Shown here piece by piece: positions 16,401 to 24,851 of a DNA stretch of 64,000 nucleotides; the first letter of the stretch is position 1, and each line of letters begins with the position of its first letter. The notes under the pieces are model-generated. The model was given only the letters and a program-made list of their open reading frames with translations. It had not been told where the DNA came from and made no database searches. The DNA comes from Pseudomonadota bacterium (GTDB lineage: Bacteria; Pseudomonadota; Alphaproteobacteria; SHVP01): the NCBI GenBank assembly GCA_027622715.1, contig JAQBYN010000002.1, positions 1 to 64,000 on the forward strand, given 5' to 3'. The translations under genes and the position numbers were made by a program.

Positions 16401-17159
16401 GTGCCGGATTCACTAGGCTATCGCATGAAATTTGGGGTGATTGCCCCGTCGACCAACACCTCGGTGCAGCCGGAATTCGACCGCATGCGTCCCGAGGGTG
16501 TGACCAACCACATGGCGCGCATTCACATTCCGGATATGCCGGTCGCCAACGACGACGACTTCAACAAGCTGATTGAGGTCATTGCCGACAAACAGGACGA
16601 GGCGGTCGAACGTTTGAAGACGATGCACATGGACCATCTGGTCATGGGTATGTCGGCGGAAACCTTCTGGGACGGTCTTGAAGGTTCCGCAATACTCCAA
16701 AAGCATATGGAGAAAGTATCGGGCTGCGGGGTGACGATGGGCTCGGATGCGTCGCAAGTGGCGCTCAAGGTGTTTGCCGAGCAGTACGGGCCGATCAAGC
16801 GGATTGCCTGCATCACGCCCTACATGCCGGTGGGCGATAAGAACGTGCGCCGATTCTTTGAAGATCTTGGGTTCGACGTGACGACCGTTCTGGGGCTCAA
16901 GTGCAAGAGCCCCGTTCTAATCGCCCATGAGACCGAGGACCGCTTGCGCGACGCGATCATGGAAGTGAACAGCGACGATGTGGACGCGATCGTTCAGGCG
17001 GGGACGAATTTGGCCATGGCGCGGTTGGCCGGGATTGCCGAGAAATGGCTTAACAAACCGGTTGTGGCGATTAACACCGCGACCTATTGGCACGCCCTCC
17101 GCAGCAACGGGATTCCCGACAAGGTCGAAGGATTCGGGTCGCTGCTGTCGATTCACTAG
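16401..17159 (+). CDS. Maleate isomerase/arylmalonate decarboxylase-like protein
   Basis: 252 residues from the GTG at 16401, six bases after AAGGGAGGAA; the GTG at 16377 has no such site. It belongs to the Asp/Glu racemase superfamily, maleate isomerase/AMDase branch: 'FGVIAPSTNTSVQPEFDRM' at the N-terminus, 'HMDHLVMGMSAETFWDG', 'RIACITPYMPVGDKNVRRFFEDLGFDV', 'IVQAGTNLAMARLAGIAEKWLNKPVVAINTATYWHALRSNGI'. The two catalytic Cys regions of maleate isomerases appear as 'GMSAETF' and 'QAGTNL', both without Cys, so the chemistry may differ. It is divergent from the TRAP operon and may act on the same acid. Confidence 0.75.
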   Translation: MPDSLGYRMKFGVIAPSTNTSVQPEFDRMRPEGVTNHMARIHIPDMPVANDDDFNKLIEVIADKQDEAVERLKTMHMDHLVMGMSAETFWDGLEGSAILQKHMEKVSGCGVTMGSDASQVALKVFAEQYGPIKRIACITPYMPVGDKNVRRFFEDLGFDVTTVLGLKCKSPVLIAHETEDRLRDAIMEVNSDDVDAIVQAGTNLAMARLAGIAEKWLNKPVVAINTATYWHALRSNGIPDKVEGFGSLLSIH

Positions 17160-17232
17160 AACGGATAGGCCTGGGTCTCGATTGGTCCAGGTTCACCCGG
17201 TCCGGTGCCGCGACTGAACGTGACAGGTTAAT

Positions 17233-17766
17233 TCATTCGGCCATGTGGCGGCGAATGCGCCAGCGTACGGCGCCGTCATTTGTAACGGTTTCCTGAAATC
17301 GCTCGTGGATCGCCTGGTCGGCGCCTGGCCCAGGTTGCAGGCCGATGTCGTGGAAGGCGAGGGGCCTACCGTCCTGAGAGCGGACTTGGACGTCGCCGAT
17401 TTCCGCGCCGGTGGCGCGGTCGACCATCCTGATCGGCGCGTTTTCAGGGCCAGAAACCCAACGGTCGCCCCACTGGACCAGCGCAACCACCACCGTGACA
17501 AGATTGCGGCCCTTATCAGTTAGGCGGTAGTGGACCCGCTTGGCGCCCGGTGAGGCCGGTTCGCGCTGGAGCAAGCCGTTTTCGACCAATCGATCCAGAC
17601 GATCGCTGAGAACATTGCGGGCGATGCCAAGGCGGCTCTGAAAATCGCTAAAACGACGCGTGCCGAAATAGGCTTCGCGGATGATGAGAAGGGTCCACCA
17701 CTCGCCGATCACCTCCAGCGCCTGGGCGAGAGAACAGCGTTGGTCGGAGAAGCTTACACGTTTCAT
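17233..17766 (-). CDS. HxlR-family transcriptional regulator
   Basis: 177 residues. The HxlR winged-helix domain occupies residues 1-100: 'CSLAQALEVIGEWWTLLIIREAYFGTRRFSDFQSRLGIARNVLSDRLDRLVENGLLQREP' followed by 'YRLTDKGRNL'. A Cys near the N-terminus (Cys11) is in the position often used for redox sensing in this family. The C-terminal 75 residues are a less typical extension. It is divergent from the PaaI-type thioesterase across a 103-bp AT-rich spacer and is the obvious candidate to control it and itself. Confidence 0.9.
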   Translation of the reverse strand: MKRVSFSDQRCSLAQALEVIGEWWTLLIIREAYFGTRRFSDFQSRLGIARNVLSDRLDRLVENGLLQREPASPGAKRVHYRLTDKGRNLVTVVVALVQWGDRWVSGPENAPIRMVDRATGAEIGDVQVRSQDGRPLAFHDIGLQPGPGADQAIHERFQETVTNDGAVRWRIRRHMAE

Positions 17767-17869
17767 GATGAAACTATTCCAAAATTGGTTGTAAAAAGCA
17801 ACGTATAATAAGTTGTTTCACAAAACTAAATGTGTTTTGGTCCTGTCATAGGATTATTGGAGGTTCGCG
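17767..17869. promoter_or_regulatory. Divergent HxlR/thioesterase promoter region with candidate operator half-sites
   Basis: This spacer is markedly AT-rich compared with its surroundings. It holds a consensus TATAAT at 17804-17809 on the plus strand, without a good -35 at 16-18 bp. TGAAAC (17769-17774) and its complement GTTTCA (17815-17820) form a widely spaced inverted pair that could be HxlR half-sites. Both genes' promoters must lie here. Confidence 0.45.
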
Positions 17870-18370
17870 ATGAGCACCATGACGGGCAAGAGCTTGGCGG
17901 AACCCGGCGTCGGCATTCTGGACCTAGCGTCTGTGGCGGAGCTAACCGGCTTGGAAGTCATTCAGGGGATCATCGACGGGCGCCTACCGCGGCCGCCGAT
18001 CAGTGTGGCGATGGACTTCGAGCTGGCCACTGCTGGAGGAGGTCGCGCGGTCTTCGCGGGTACGCCCAACGGGCGGTTTCACAACCCTTACGGCACAGTC
18101 CATGGCGGCTACGTGGCGACCCTGATGGACTCGGCGATGACCTGCGCGGTTCAGACCACCATTGGCGCCCGATTCGGCGTCACCACCGTCGAATTCAAGA
18201 TCAATTTCGTCAAGCCGATCCCGACCGAGGCCGGGCGACTACGCGCCGTCGCGAGCGTGATCACCAGCGGCAAGCGTCTTGGGACGGCCGAGGGGCGGTT
18301 GCTCGACGACGCCGACACGCTCTACGCGCACGGTACGACCACCTGCATGATTTACCCGTTGAAGGTTTAG
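17870..18370 (+). CDS. PaaI-type hotdog-fold acyl-CoA thioesterase
   Basis: 166 residues. The hotdog domain is at about 55-160 with the catalytic-loop motif 'HNPYGTVHGGYVATLMDSAM' (family HGG) and the strand 'TTVEFKINFVKPIPTEAGRLRAVASVITSGKRLGTAEGRL'. Members hydrolyse aromatic or short-chain acyl-CoAs in the cytoplasm. GGAGG lies six bases before the ATG. It is divergent from, and likely controlled by, the HxlR regulator. The stop overlaps the end of the histidine kinase gene on the other strand by four bases. Confidence 0.88.
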   Translation: MSTMTGKSLAEPGVGILDLASVAELTGLEVIQGIIDGRLPRPPISVAMDFELATAGGGRAVFAGTPNGRFHNPYGTVHGGYVATLMDSAMTCAVQTTIGARFGVTTVEFKINFVKPIPTEAGRLRAVASVITSGKRLGTAEGRLLDDADTLYAHGTTTCMIYPLKV

Positions 18371-20463
18371 GCGGCGGCTGCGGCGAGGGCTTCTCTGATC
18401 GCTACCGCCAACTCTTCACGGCGATACGGTTTTTGCAGCATCGGCAACTCGGCCAGAATACTCGATCCCTCCGCGGCGGCACCGGGATACCCCGAGGTTA
18501 GGACGATCGGCAGGTTGGGTCGGCGGGTGCGCGCGCGGTCCGCAAGGGCCAACCCGTCAAGTTCGCCGCTCATCACGATATCGGTGAACAAAACGTCGAT
18601 TCGCAAGTCGTCCTGGTCGATCAGGGGCCAGGCGAGATCGCCACTTTCGGCTTCGATAACGTCATAGCCCAAGGCCCACAAGTGGGTCGCGACGATCTCG
18701 CGAACGTTCTCGTCATCCTCCACAATCATGATCGTGGCGCCGACGTCTGGCGCCACGGGCCCCGGCGCGGACAGATCGACGCCCGCGGGGGGAACTTCTG
18801 CCCGGGGCAGGTATAGCCGGACGGTCGTGCCCTGCCCTGGTTGGCTGTCGATTTCGATCTGTCCGCCGGACTGCGTGACGAAGCCATGGGTCATGCTCAA
18901 GCCAAGACCGACCCCATGTCCGGCATCTTTCGTCGAAAAGAAGGGTTCTATTGCTGCTGCCCTAACCGCTTCGGACATGCCAATGCCCGAGTCGGTCATT
19001 TCGATGACCACGAAATTGCCACGCGGTGAATCTGGGTCGTTCGGATTTCCAGCCAAGACCGCGTTTCGCGCGGTAACGCTAAGAGTGCCACCATCCGGCA
19101 TCGCGTCGCGTGCGTTGGTGGCGATATTGACGATGCACGGGTCGAATTGGCTTGCATCGACCCGAATGGGCCAGAGGTCCGGCGGGAGATCGACCCTGAT
19201 CGTGACGTCGGCGGTGATCGTGGGTCGCACGAGACCAAGCGTACTGTTGATATGCACGGCGATATCAATTACTTGCGGGGCGAGGGGCTGGCGCCGCGCG
19301 AAGGCCAACAGGCTCTGGGTTAGGTCTGCCGCACGGTCGGCGGCGCGCCGGGCCCGATCGATATGGGTCGTGGCGCCTGGCAATTCGCGCGTTTGATCGC
19401 CAAGAAATTCCAGGCTGCCGATGATGATCGTCAAATAATTGTTGAAGTCGTGCGCCATACCGCCGGTCAGATTGCCGATGGCCTCGAGTTTGGCGGCCTG
19501 CCACAACGGTTGCTGGAGTGCGTGCAAGTCGGTCAGGTCATGCACAATGGTGACCACCGAGGCTCCATTGTCGCCTTTCAGACGAACCAACGTCGCCGAA
19601 AGTGGCACCTCAGTGCCATCCTTGCGGCAGCCAGTTAGTGACGGACGGCGCACTGGGGGGGAGCCGATACCGTCATAATCGTCCTCGGGCCAGGTTTCTA
19701 GAATGCCCGGCAAAAGCATTTTAATCGATTTGCCCATCAACTCGTCACACGCGTAGCCAAACAAATCGGCGCATTGGGTATTGGCCTGAATCAAGCGGCC
19801 TTGCGCGTCGCTGACCAGTATCCCGTCGGGCGCAAACTCGATGAGGTGGTTAAGGCGTTGGCGCTCTCTTGATTCGCTTCGCAACGACGCGCTCAATTGG
19901 CGATAGAAGAGGGAGATCGCCGTGCCCAGCGCGGCGACGACAAGCAAAAGGCCGCCGGCGGCGGCGATCCAAGCGCCCGGGCTCGCCAGATAGCCGATCG
20001 GGTCGGTATGGGGCGCGAGATAGCCGCTTCGAGTCAACGAGAACGCGACGAGCAAGGCGGCGATACTCAGCGCTAGGGTCATCGACCCTGGCCAGATGCC
20101 GAAAAACAAGAAAGCAAACGAACTTGCCGCGGCGAAATAGATGCTCGACGCGCCCATCGCGCCGAGCTGCCAGAGCACACCAAGCCCGATCAAATAGAAG
20201 AGCGCGATGATCCAAGCAGCGCGTATCCAAAATGGAAGACGCTTTCGTCCCAACGCGAGGCCAATGGTGATCGCGGCCAGCGCCACATGGAGGCCCATCG
20301 GCGGCAGCCAGCCCAAGTCTGGGATGCGCGACAGGCTGGCGGCCAGCGCGGGGAGCGCCACGACGCTGATCCCGATCAAGCAACCGTTCACCAAACGCGA
20401 GCGGATGCGCGCGACGTTCTCGCCGATTTCTACAGAGGGCGGAACGGTCGGGGATGCGGCCAT
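18367..20463 (-). CDS. Hybrid sensor histidine kinase (membrane, PAS, HisKA, HATPase, REC)
   Basis: 698 residues. Residues about 25-190 hold several membrane helices with no large periplasmic loop, so the sensing part is membrane-embedded. A PAS domain follows ('LIEFAPDGILVSDAQGRLIQANTQCADLFGY', about 207-315). The kinase has the H-box 'GGMAHDFNNYLTIIIGSLEFL' (His338), N-box 'CIVNIATNARDAMPDGG', G1 'DSGIGM' and G2 'GVGLGLSM'. The C-terminal receiver domain has 'TIMIVEDDENV', phospho-Asp in 'DVLFTDIVMSG' and 'PIVLTSGYP'. The HDFNN H-box is typical of the HWE-unlike class 4 hybrid kinases. No cognate regulator or output gene is adjacent, so it is an orphan that may act through a phosphorelay. 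Confidence 0.93.
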   Translation of the reverse strand: MAASPTVPPSVEIGENVARIRSRLVNGCLIGISVVALPALAASLSRIPDLGWLPPMGLHVALAAITIGLALGRKRLPFWIRAAWIIALFYLIGLGVLWQLGAMGASSIYFAAASSFAFLFFGIWPGSMTLALSIAALLVAFSLTRSGYLAPHTDPIGYLASPGAWIAAAGGLLLVVAALGTAISLFYRQLSASLRSESRERQRLNHLIEFAPDGILVSDAQGRLIQANTQCADLFGYACDELMGKSIKMLLPGILETWPEDDYDGIGSPPVRRPSLTGCRKDGTEVPLSATLVRLKGDNGASVVTIVHDLTDLHALQQPLWQAAKLEAIGNLTGGMAHDFNNYLTIIIGSLEFLGDQTRELPGATTHIDRARRAADRAADLTQSLLAFARRQPLAPQVIDIAVHINSTLGLVRPTITADVTIRVDLPPDLWPIRVDASQFDPCIVNIATNARDAMPDGGTLSVTARNAVLAGNPNDPDSPRGNFVVIEMTDSGIGMSEAVRAAAIEPFFSTKDAGHGVGLGLSMTHGFVTQSGGQIEIDSQPGQGTTVRLYLPRAEVPPAGVDLSAPGPVAPDVGATIMIVEDDENVREIVATHLWALGYDVIEAESGDLAWPLIDQDDLRIDVLFTDIVMSGELDGLALADRARTRRPNLPIVLTSGYPGAAAEGSSILAELPMLQKPYRREELAVAIREALAAAAA

Positions 20464-20518
20464 TGCGGGACTACGCTGGTGATTTCAACGGTAACGGAGG
20501 TTCCGCAAATACGCCCCC

Positions 20519-20534
20519 AAACGTACGTACGTTT
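20519..20534. promoter_or_regulatory. Perfect 16-bp palindrome upstream of the hybrid kinase
   Basis: AAACGTACGTACGTTT is fully self-complementary and starts 56 bp upstream of the kinase ATG, in the spacer 20464-20702 that otherwise shows nothing. Its position suits an operator overlapping or near the kinase promoter. Confidence 0.5.
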
Positions 20535-20702
20535 AATTCCCGATGAATACTGTCGGAATCCGCTGGTGCAAGCAATGGTTGTCATAGGCGAACGCTCTCG
20601 ACCCACTATTGCGTTCAACCGACCCCGTGGGGGCGCGATTCCGCGCCCGAAATTCGGTGCCGCACTGCGCGGCCTAGGCCGGAACACCGGATTTAACCGA
20701 CT

Positions 20703-20930
20703 CTACGCCCGATAGCGGGCAAGCAGGCTGGCGATCCGAGAGTCATGGGATTTGAACCCAACCAGCGCGCCGTTGAGGCGTTTAAGAAACGCGGGAATAT
20801 CGAGTTCGTCGCGGCCGACATGGTCCAGCGAGGCCCGTAGGATTTCCTGATACATGTCGTGCGACGCGCGCAACAGTTGTACGGCGTGCGCGAGATCGTT
20901 TGCTAATTCAGACTCAGGGGTGTCGGCCAT
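20703..20930 (-). CDS. Small hypothetical helical protein
   Basis: 75 residues, acidic N-terminus and basic C-terminus, predicted fully helical ('NDLAHAVQLLRASHDMYQEILRASLDHVGRDELDIPAFLKRLNGALVGFKSHDSRIASLLARYRA'). No signal peptide, Cys or known motif is seen. Its reading frame has the third-position GC bias of real genes here, and it lies alone between the kinase and the MmgE/PrpD gene on the same strand. No strong ribosome binding site is visible. I do not recognise the family. Confidence 0.5.
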   Translation of the reverse strand: MADTPESELANDLAHAVQLLRASHDMYQEILRASLDHVGRDELDIPAFLKRLNGALVGFKSHDSRIASLLARYRA

Positions 20931-20987
20931 CGTTACTAGCTTTGTCCATACTCAAGCCTATGGCCGGGCGAGACCGCTTTTGCGCGG

Positions 20988-22424
20988 CTACGCGACCGCG
21001 GCGCGGGCCTTACCGTCCTGCCAGTGGAGGTCGGCCAGAACGTCGGTCACGTTGGCCTGATCCTCTAACTTCCACACCCGGTCGATCACGGCTTTGATCT
21101 GCGACTCGACGAGTAAGCCCTCGGCGCAATCGCGGAACTTGCCCTCGACCTCGTCGTCGGTCAGCGGGTTGTGCGGCGAGCCGCGGTAGTTTTCGTCGGC
21201 CCACAACTCAAGTGTGCGGCCGTCCTTGGTGATGACCTCCACCCGCGAGCGAATGCGGTCGTAGCCCATGGCCTCGATCTTTTTGTCGTCGATGGTTTCG
21301 ACGCGGCGCTGCATATCGCCGACGTCGGCGCGCGAGACGAATTCGTCGGTGAACTCGCGCTTGCCCGCTTTGCCGGCAATGGCAATCGCGGCGAGCAAGA
21401 AGTGCATGCAGAACTTGCCTTCGAGCTCGGTCGTGGCGAAGTCGTAGCGGATGGGCCCAAGAATATTCTGCGCGGCGTAGAGTTTGATTTTTTCGATGTC
21501 CTCAGCTTTGACCTTTTCGTCGCGCATCAGGAACTTAAGCGCATCCATCGAGGGGTGGGTGAGCACGCCGCACGGGTAGGGTTTGATACTGACCCCCGGT
21601 GTCATGATCGTCAGCGGGTTGCCGAAACGGCCCAGCACCAAGTCCGGATCGCCGCCCGGGCCCGCGATGGTGAGGTAGCCCCATTTACCATCGAGTGCCT
21701 CGGTGTTGGCGGTGAACCCGTCGCGCACCAATAGGGCCGCCGTGACGCCGTTTTCGGAAGAGCGACCGACGTGTAGCGGCTTGGTCATGGTGCCGAAATT
21801 CGCACGAATTCCGGCAGCCAAAGATGCTGCAATACCAATGGTTTGTGCCATTTGGCTATGATTGAAGTTTAGCATCTTGGCGGCCGCTACGGCGGATCCA
21901 AAGGTGCCGATGGTGCCCGAGGTGTGAAAGCCTCTGGCGTAATGATCGGGGTTGATCGCCTCGGCGATTTTGCACTCGACCTCAAAGCCCGCGTTGAACG
22001 CGGTGAGGAAGGTTTTACCGTCCACGCCGCCGAGCATTTCACCGATCGCCAGGCACGCTGACAGCGGCGGCACCGTCGGATGCGTGAGGAGGCCGTACAT
22101 GCGGCCCGGTCCCTCGGATAACTGGGTGTCGTCCCAGTCCATCGCGTGGCCCGCCAGCCCGTACCACAGCGCGGCGAGATGCGCCGGCACCTTCTTTTTG
22201 GCGTTGCCCAGCAGCCGTGCATCGGGCGTGCCGCCGACGCGGTCGATATAACGCGCCATCACCTCAAGCGCCGGTTGCTCCGAACCGCCGATCATAACCG
22301 CGAGGCCGTCGAGGACGCAGCGCCGCGCAATCGTCAGCGCGTCATCGGGGATCGCGTCATAGGTCAGGCCGACGGCGAAGTCGACGGCGTCTTTGGTCAG
22401 CGAGGCGGTTTCGGCGGTGGTCAT
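20988..22424 (-). CDS. MmgE/PrpD-family protein
   Basis: 478 residues; the ATG at 22424 follows GGGAG, and the in-frame upstream extension is not conserved-looking. Family landmarks: 'ARRCVLDGLAVMIGGSEQPALEVMARYIDRVGG' near the N-terminus, 'GHAMDWDDTQ', 'HPTVPPLSACLAIGEMLGGVDGKTFLTAFNAGFEVECKIAEA', 'RGFHTSGTIGTFGSAVAAAKML' and 'VSIKPYPCGVLTHPSMDAL'. PrpD itself is 2-methylcitrate dehydratase; other members include cis-aconitate decarboxylase and many uncharacterised enzymes. No prpB or prpC is near, so the methylcitrate cycle is not implied. The DMT permease gene lies upstream on the same strand. Confidence 0.9.
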   Translation of the reverse strand: MTTAETASLTKDAVDFAVGLTYDAIPDDALTIARRCVLDGLAVMIGGSEQPALEVMARYIDRVGGTPDARLLGNAKKKVPAHLAALWYGLAGHAMDWDDTQLSEGPGRMYGLLTHPTVPPLSACLAIGEMLGGVDGKTFLTAFNAGFEVECKIAEAINPDHYARGFHTSGTIGTFGSAVAAAKMLNFNHSQMAQTIGIAASLAAGIRANFGTMTKPLHVGRSSENGVTAALLVRDGFTANTEALDGKWGYLTIAGPGGDPDLVLGRFGNPLTIMTPGVSIKPYPCGVLTHPSMDALKFLMRDEKVKAEDIEKIKLYAAQNILGPIRYDFATTELEGKFCMHFLLAAIAIAGKAGKREFTDEFVSRADVGDMQRRVETIDDKKIEAMGYDRIRSRVEVITKDGRTLELWADENYRGSPHNPLTDDEVEGKFRDCAEGLLVESQIKAVIDRVWKLEDQANVTDVLADLHWQDGKARAAVA

Positions 22425-22497
22425 GCGTGCGGCTCCCGAGGGGTATGTGTTGATTTGGCGGGAGCCTAGCGGATTGTTGCGACGCGGCAAGGGGGCG

Positions 22498-23382
22498 TCA
22501 TACCCGCCGCTGCCAGACGCTGGCAAGCAAGATGCCTGCCGTGAGAATGGGCAGGCCGAACCAGCCCAACAATCCCGGATTCTCGCCAAGGAAGATCAGC
22601 GCCAGCACGGTGCCGAGTCCGGGCACCGCCGACAAAAACGCGGCGGACACGGTGGAGCCAACGCGGCGCACCGCGTGCGACAACAATATAAGACCGAGCA
22701 AATTGGGGAACAGGCCCTGAAACACAGCTTGAAGGACAAGCTGGTCGGTGCTCGCCGCGCCGAGCGCCGAGGGCAGAAACAACAGCCACACCGGGATATA
22801 GACCACGCCACCGAATACCGAGGCGGCGAGTAAGATTTGCGGGATGTCGGCCCGCCATTTGCGTTGCAGAATGAGAAATACAGCGAAGCTTGCCCCGGCG
22901 GCGAGGAACGACAGGTCGCCGATCCAACTACGCGGGTTGGCGCCGCCGCCGGCGCTGATGCCGGCCATTGCCGCACCGCCGATGATGAGCACGCAGCCCA
23001 CCACTTGTATGGCGAGTGGTTTCTCGCGCAGCCAAACAAAACCGATTAGCAACGTCAGCGCGGGCAGCATGCCGTTGAGGAAGATGCCACCGTGTGCGGC
23101 CGGGGCATAGATGAACCCGACATAAGACAATAGTCCGTAGGGCACACCGCCGAACAACGCGTAGGCGGCGAGCCGCGTCATACTCGCCCCGCGCCAAGGC
23201 TTGTAATACAGCGCGATGGGAATACAGATCAGCCCGGCAATGCCGTAGCGGAACGCGGCGATGTCGAAAATTGTCATCCCCGACTGCGTGCCCGACCGGC
23301 TCACGACGAGCCATGTCGACCACACGACCACAATGGCCGAAACGGCGGCCATGCCGACAAGTCTAGTTTTGCGATCGGGCAT
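22498..23382 (-). CDS. EamA/DMT-family transporter
   Basis: 294 residues, about ten membrane helices in two EamA repeats (about 5-140 and 150-290). Typical features are 'STWLVVSRSGTQSGMTIFDIAAFRYGIAGLICIP' and the second-half 'LFPNLLGLILLSHAVRRVGSTVSAAFLSAVPGLGTVLALIFLGENPGLLGWFGLPILTAGILL'. Such proteins export or import amino acids and metabolites. It lies 74 bp upstream of the MmgE/PrpD gene on the same strand and may share a transcript. Substrate unknown. Confidence 0.9.
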   Translation of the reverse strand: MPDRKTRLVGMAAVSAIVVVWSTWLVVSRSGTQSGMTIFDIAAFRYGIAGLICIPIALYYKPWRGASMTRLAAYALFGGVPYGLLSYVGFIYAPAAHGGIFLNGMLPALTLLIGFVWLREKPLAIQVVGCVLIIGGAAMAGISAGGGANPRSWIGDLSFLAAGASFAVFLILQRKWRADIPQILLAASVFGGVVYIPVWLLFLPSALGAASTDQLVLQAVFQGLFPNLLGLILLSHAVRRVGSTVSAAFLSAVPGLGTVLALIFLGENPGLLGWFGLPILTAGILLASVWQRRV

Positions 23383-23555
23383 TGTGGGGGACCAGCAAGG
23401 AGGGAGCGCGGTGATAGGACGGCGAGCGCGGGAGTGTCAAATGCGTGTGCCGGACAGCGGCGGCCTGCAACCCCGCGCACTCACCCGGCGGCTCCCTCGC
23501 TGGCGCTCGATCGGCGCTTCCCTGTCCCGCGAGCGGCCTCAGGTCGGGTGAGGGA

Positions 23556-24431
23556 CTACCTCGCCGCCTTGTCCGCGGCGATGAACCAGTCTGCGATCTG
23601 GCTGCCGGTCATGAAGATGGTGTCGTCGCGCGCCAGCAACTCGTCGACAAGTTTCTCGAGGTAGCCAATGCGGTGGGGCACGCCGATCAAATGGGGATGG
23701 GTGGCGATGGTGAGGATGCGCGGGTTGTTGTCGAACTCTTTCTCGAACGTCGCGACGGTGTCCTTGTAGCGTTGGTAGTAGTCGGACGAGTTCTGCCACT
23801 GGATCGCGTACATCGGGCTGTCGTTGAGTTCGAGCGTGTAGGGCATGCAGATGACCGGGCCATGCTTGGTGGTCATCCAGTGGGGCAGATCGTCGAGCAC
23901 CCAATCGCAGATGTAGTCGACGCCCTGGGCGGCGAGAATATCGGGTGTGTCGTTGGTTTCGCGCAGGCCTGGGCCGAGCCAGCCGCGCGGGCGTTTGCCG
24001 TAGAACGCTTCGATCTTGTCGAGGCACAACTTGAGGAGCGCGGCTTCGTCCTCGTCGCCTTGCACTGATTTTTGTTTGAGGCCGTGGCCGACGACTTCCC
24101 AGCCGGCATCCTTGATCGCTTGTGCGACTGAAGGGTAGTCGTCGATCGCGCCCGCGTTGAGGAACGCGCTGGTTGGCAGATTGCGCTCGCGCGCAATCTT
24201 GAACAGCCGCGGCATGCCGGCGCGCAAGCCGTATTCCGCCCACGAGAAATTCGGTACATCGGGCAACGTCTCGACCCCGTGCGGCCCGGTGAGGATCTTG
24301 CGCGGCGGCGGCGAATCGAACGGCCAGCTTTCGACGTTGACCACGAAATGCACGATCAGCGGTTTGCCGTCGGGCGGCGCGAGTTTGGGGCGCTGGTCGG
24401 CGAGGACGAAGGGGACGCGGGGATTGGTCAT
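23556..24431 (-). CDS. NodB-type polysaccharide deacetylase-family hydrolase (PuuE/allantoinase-like)
   Basis: 291 residues from the ATG at 24431. Visible: 'LIVHFVVNVESWPFD', 'WAEYGLRAGMPRLFKIARERNLPTSAFLNAGAIDDYPSVAQAIKDAGWEVVGHG', 'WLGPGLRETNDTPDILAAQGVDYICDW', and 'RILTIATHPHLIGVPHRIGYLEKLVDEL'. This is the cytoplasmic, signal-peptide-free branch of the family that includes PuuE-type allantoinases rather than cell-wall deacetylases. It probably cleaves a C-N bond in a small amide. A 170-bp spacer (23383-23555) separates it from the DMT gene and holds nothing I recognise. Confidence 0.85.
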   Translation of the reverse strand: MTNPRVPFVLADQRPKLAPPDGKPLIVHFVVNVESWPFDSPPPRKILTGPHGVETLPDVPNFSWAEYGLRAGMPRLFKIARERNLPTSAFLNAGAIDDYPSVAQAIKDAGWEVVGHGLKQKSVQGDEDEAALLKLCLDKIEAFYGKRPRGWLGPGLRETNDTPDILAAQGVDYICDWVLDDLPHWMTTKHGPVICMPYTLELNDSPMYAIQWQNSSDYYQRYKDTVATFEKEFDNNPRILTIATHPHLIGVPHRIGYLEKLVDELLARDDTIFMTGSQIADWFIAADKAAR

Positions 24432-24516
24432 GGGGCTCTCTTGTTTTTTTGTCGCGTCGTCCGCGCGCCAAGCGATGGAAGCGGCCTGCCGCCGGCGCGC
24501 GGGCGCTTCAACATAC

Positions 24517-24715
24517 TTAGCTGCTGCGCAAGGCCGCGTCACGCGCGAGGTGGGCGAACTTTAGAAGCACGTCGTCGTCCTCCTGGGGAGACTTTCGCAA
24601 ACATCTTTTGATCCACGAAGATCCCCGCGCCGCCGGACATCGGCTTGGCCGTCACCGAGCCAATAGGTGAGAGGGTTTGGACCAGATCGTCGACGTAGGC
24701 TTTGTCCATGGCCAT
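24517..24715 (-). pseudogene. Remnant of a TfoX-N-domain protein
   Basis: From the ATG at 24715 the minus strand reads MAMDKAYVDDLVQTLSPIG, then SVTAKPMSGGAGIFVDQKMFAKVS, matching the start of a TfoX N-terminal domain (family pattern 'L.PIG.V..R.MFGG.GIF'). The frame then runs into nonsense and stops. In another frame, ending at TAA 24517-24519, the strand reads EDDDVLLKFAHLARDAALRSS, which resembles the last helix of the same domain. About 30 central residues are missing and the ends are out of frame, so I read it as decayed by deletion plus frameshift. It fills most of an otherwise empty 420-bp spacer. Confidence 0.6.
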
Positions 24716-24768
24716 GGTGGTTCACTTTCATACGTTGCTCGACAAAAATGGAAGTTCTTTCGCGCCGA

Positions 24769-24795
24769 TGTCGATTATGGCGACCCTGAGGCGTC
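24769..24795 (+). promoter_or_regulatory. ECF42-type promoter upstream of the DGPF gene
   Basis: TGTCGA (24769-24774), a 17-bp spacer, then CGTC (24792-24795), about 57 bp before the DGPF start codon. This fits the promoter motif reported for ECF42 sigma factors (TGTCGA near -35, CGA/TC near -10), and the sigma factor encoded two genes on is of that type. It is therefore likely autoregulatory. Confidence 0.75.
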
Positions 24796-24851
24796 TATCT
24801 TATGAGGGCCGCCGTTGTGGTCCCAAACAAACCAACGAGAGAGGCTGGAAA

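Noticed and set aside
16111-16416. 101-codon frame in the TRAP/isomerase spacer
   Set aside because: No ribosome binding site, unusual composition and no similarity I can recognise.
17804-17809. Full sigma-70 promoter at the TATAAT before the thioesterase
   Set aside because: No acceptable -35 hexamer at 16-18 bp; TTGGTT is only 13 bp away. Kept as a weak region call.
23539-24471. 310-codon minus-strand frame overlapping the deacetylase
   Set aside because: Out-of-frame shadow, Arg-rich, no motif; the deacetylase frame has the family motifs.
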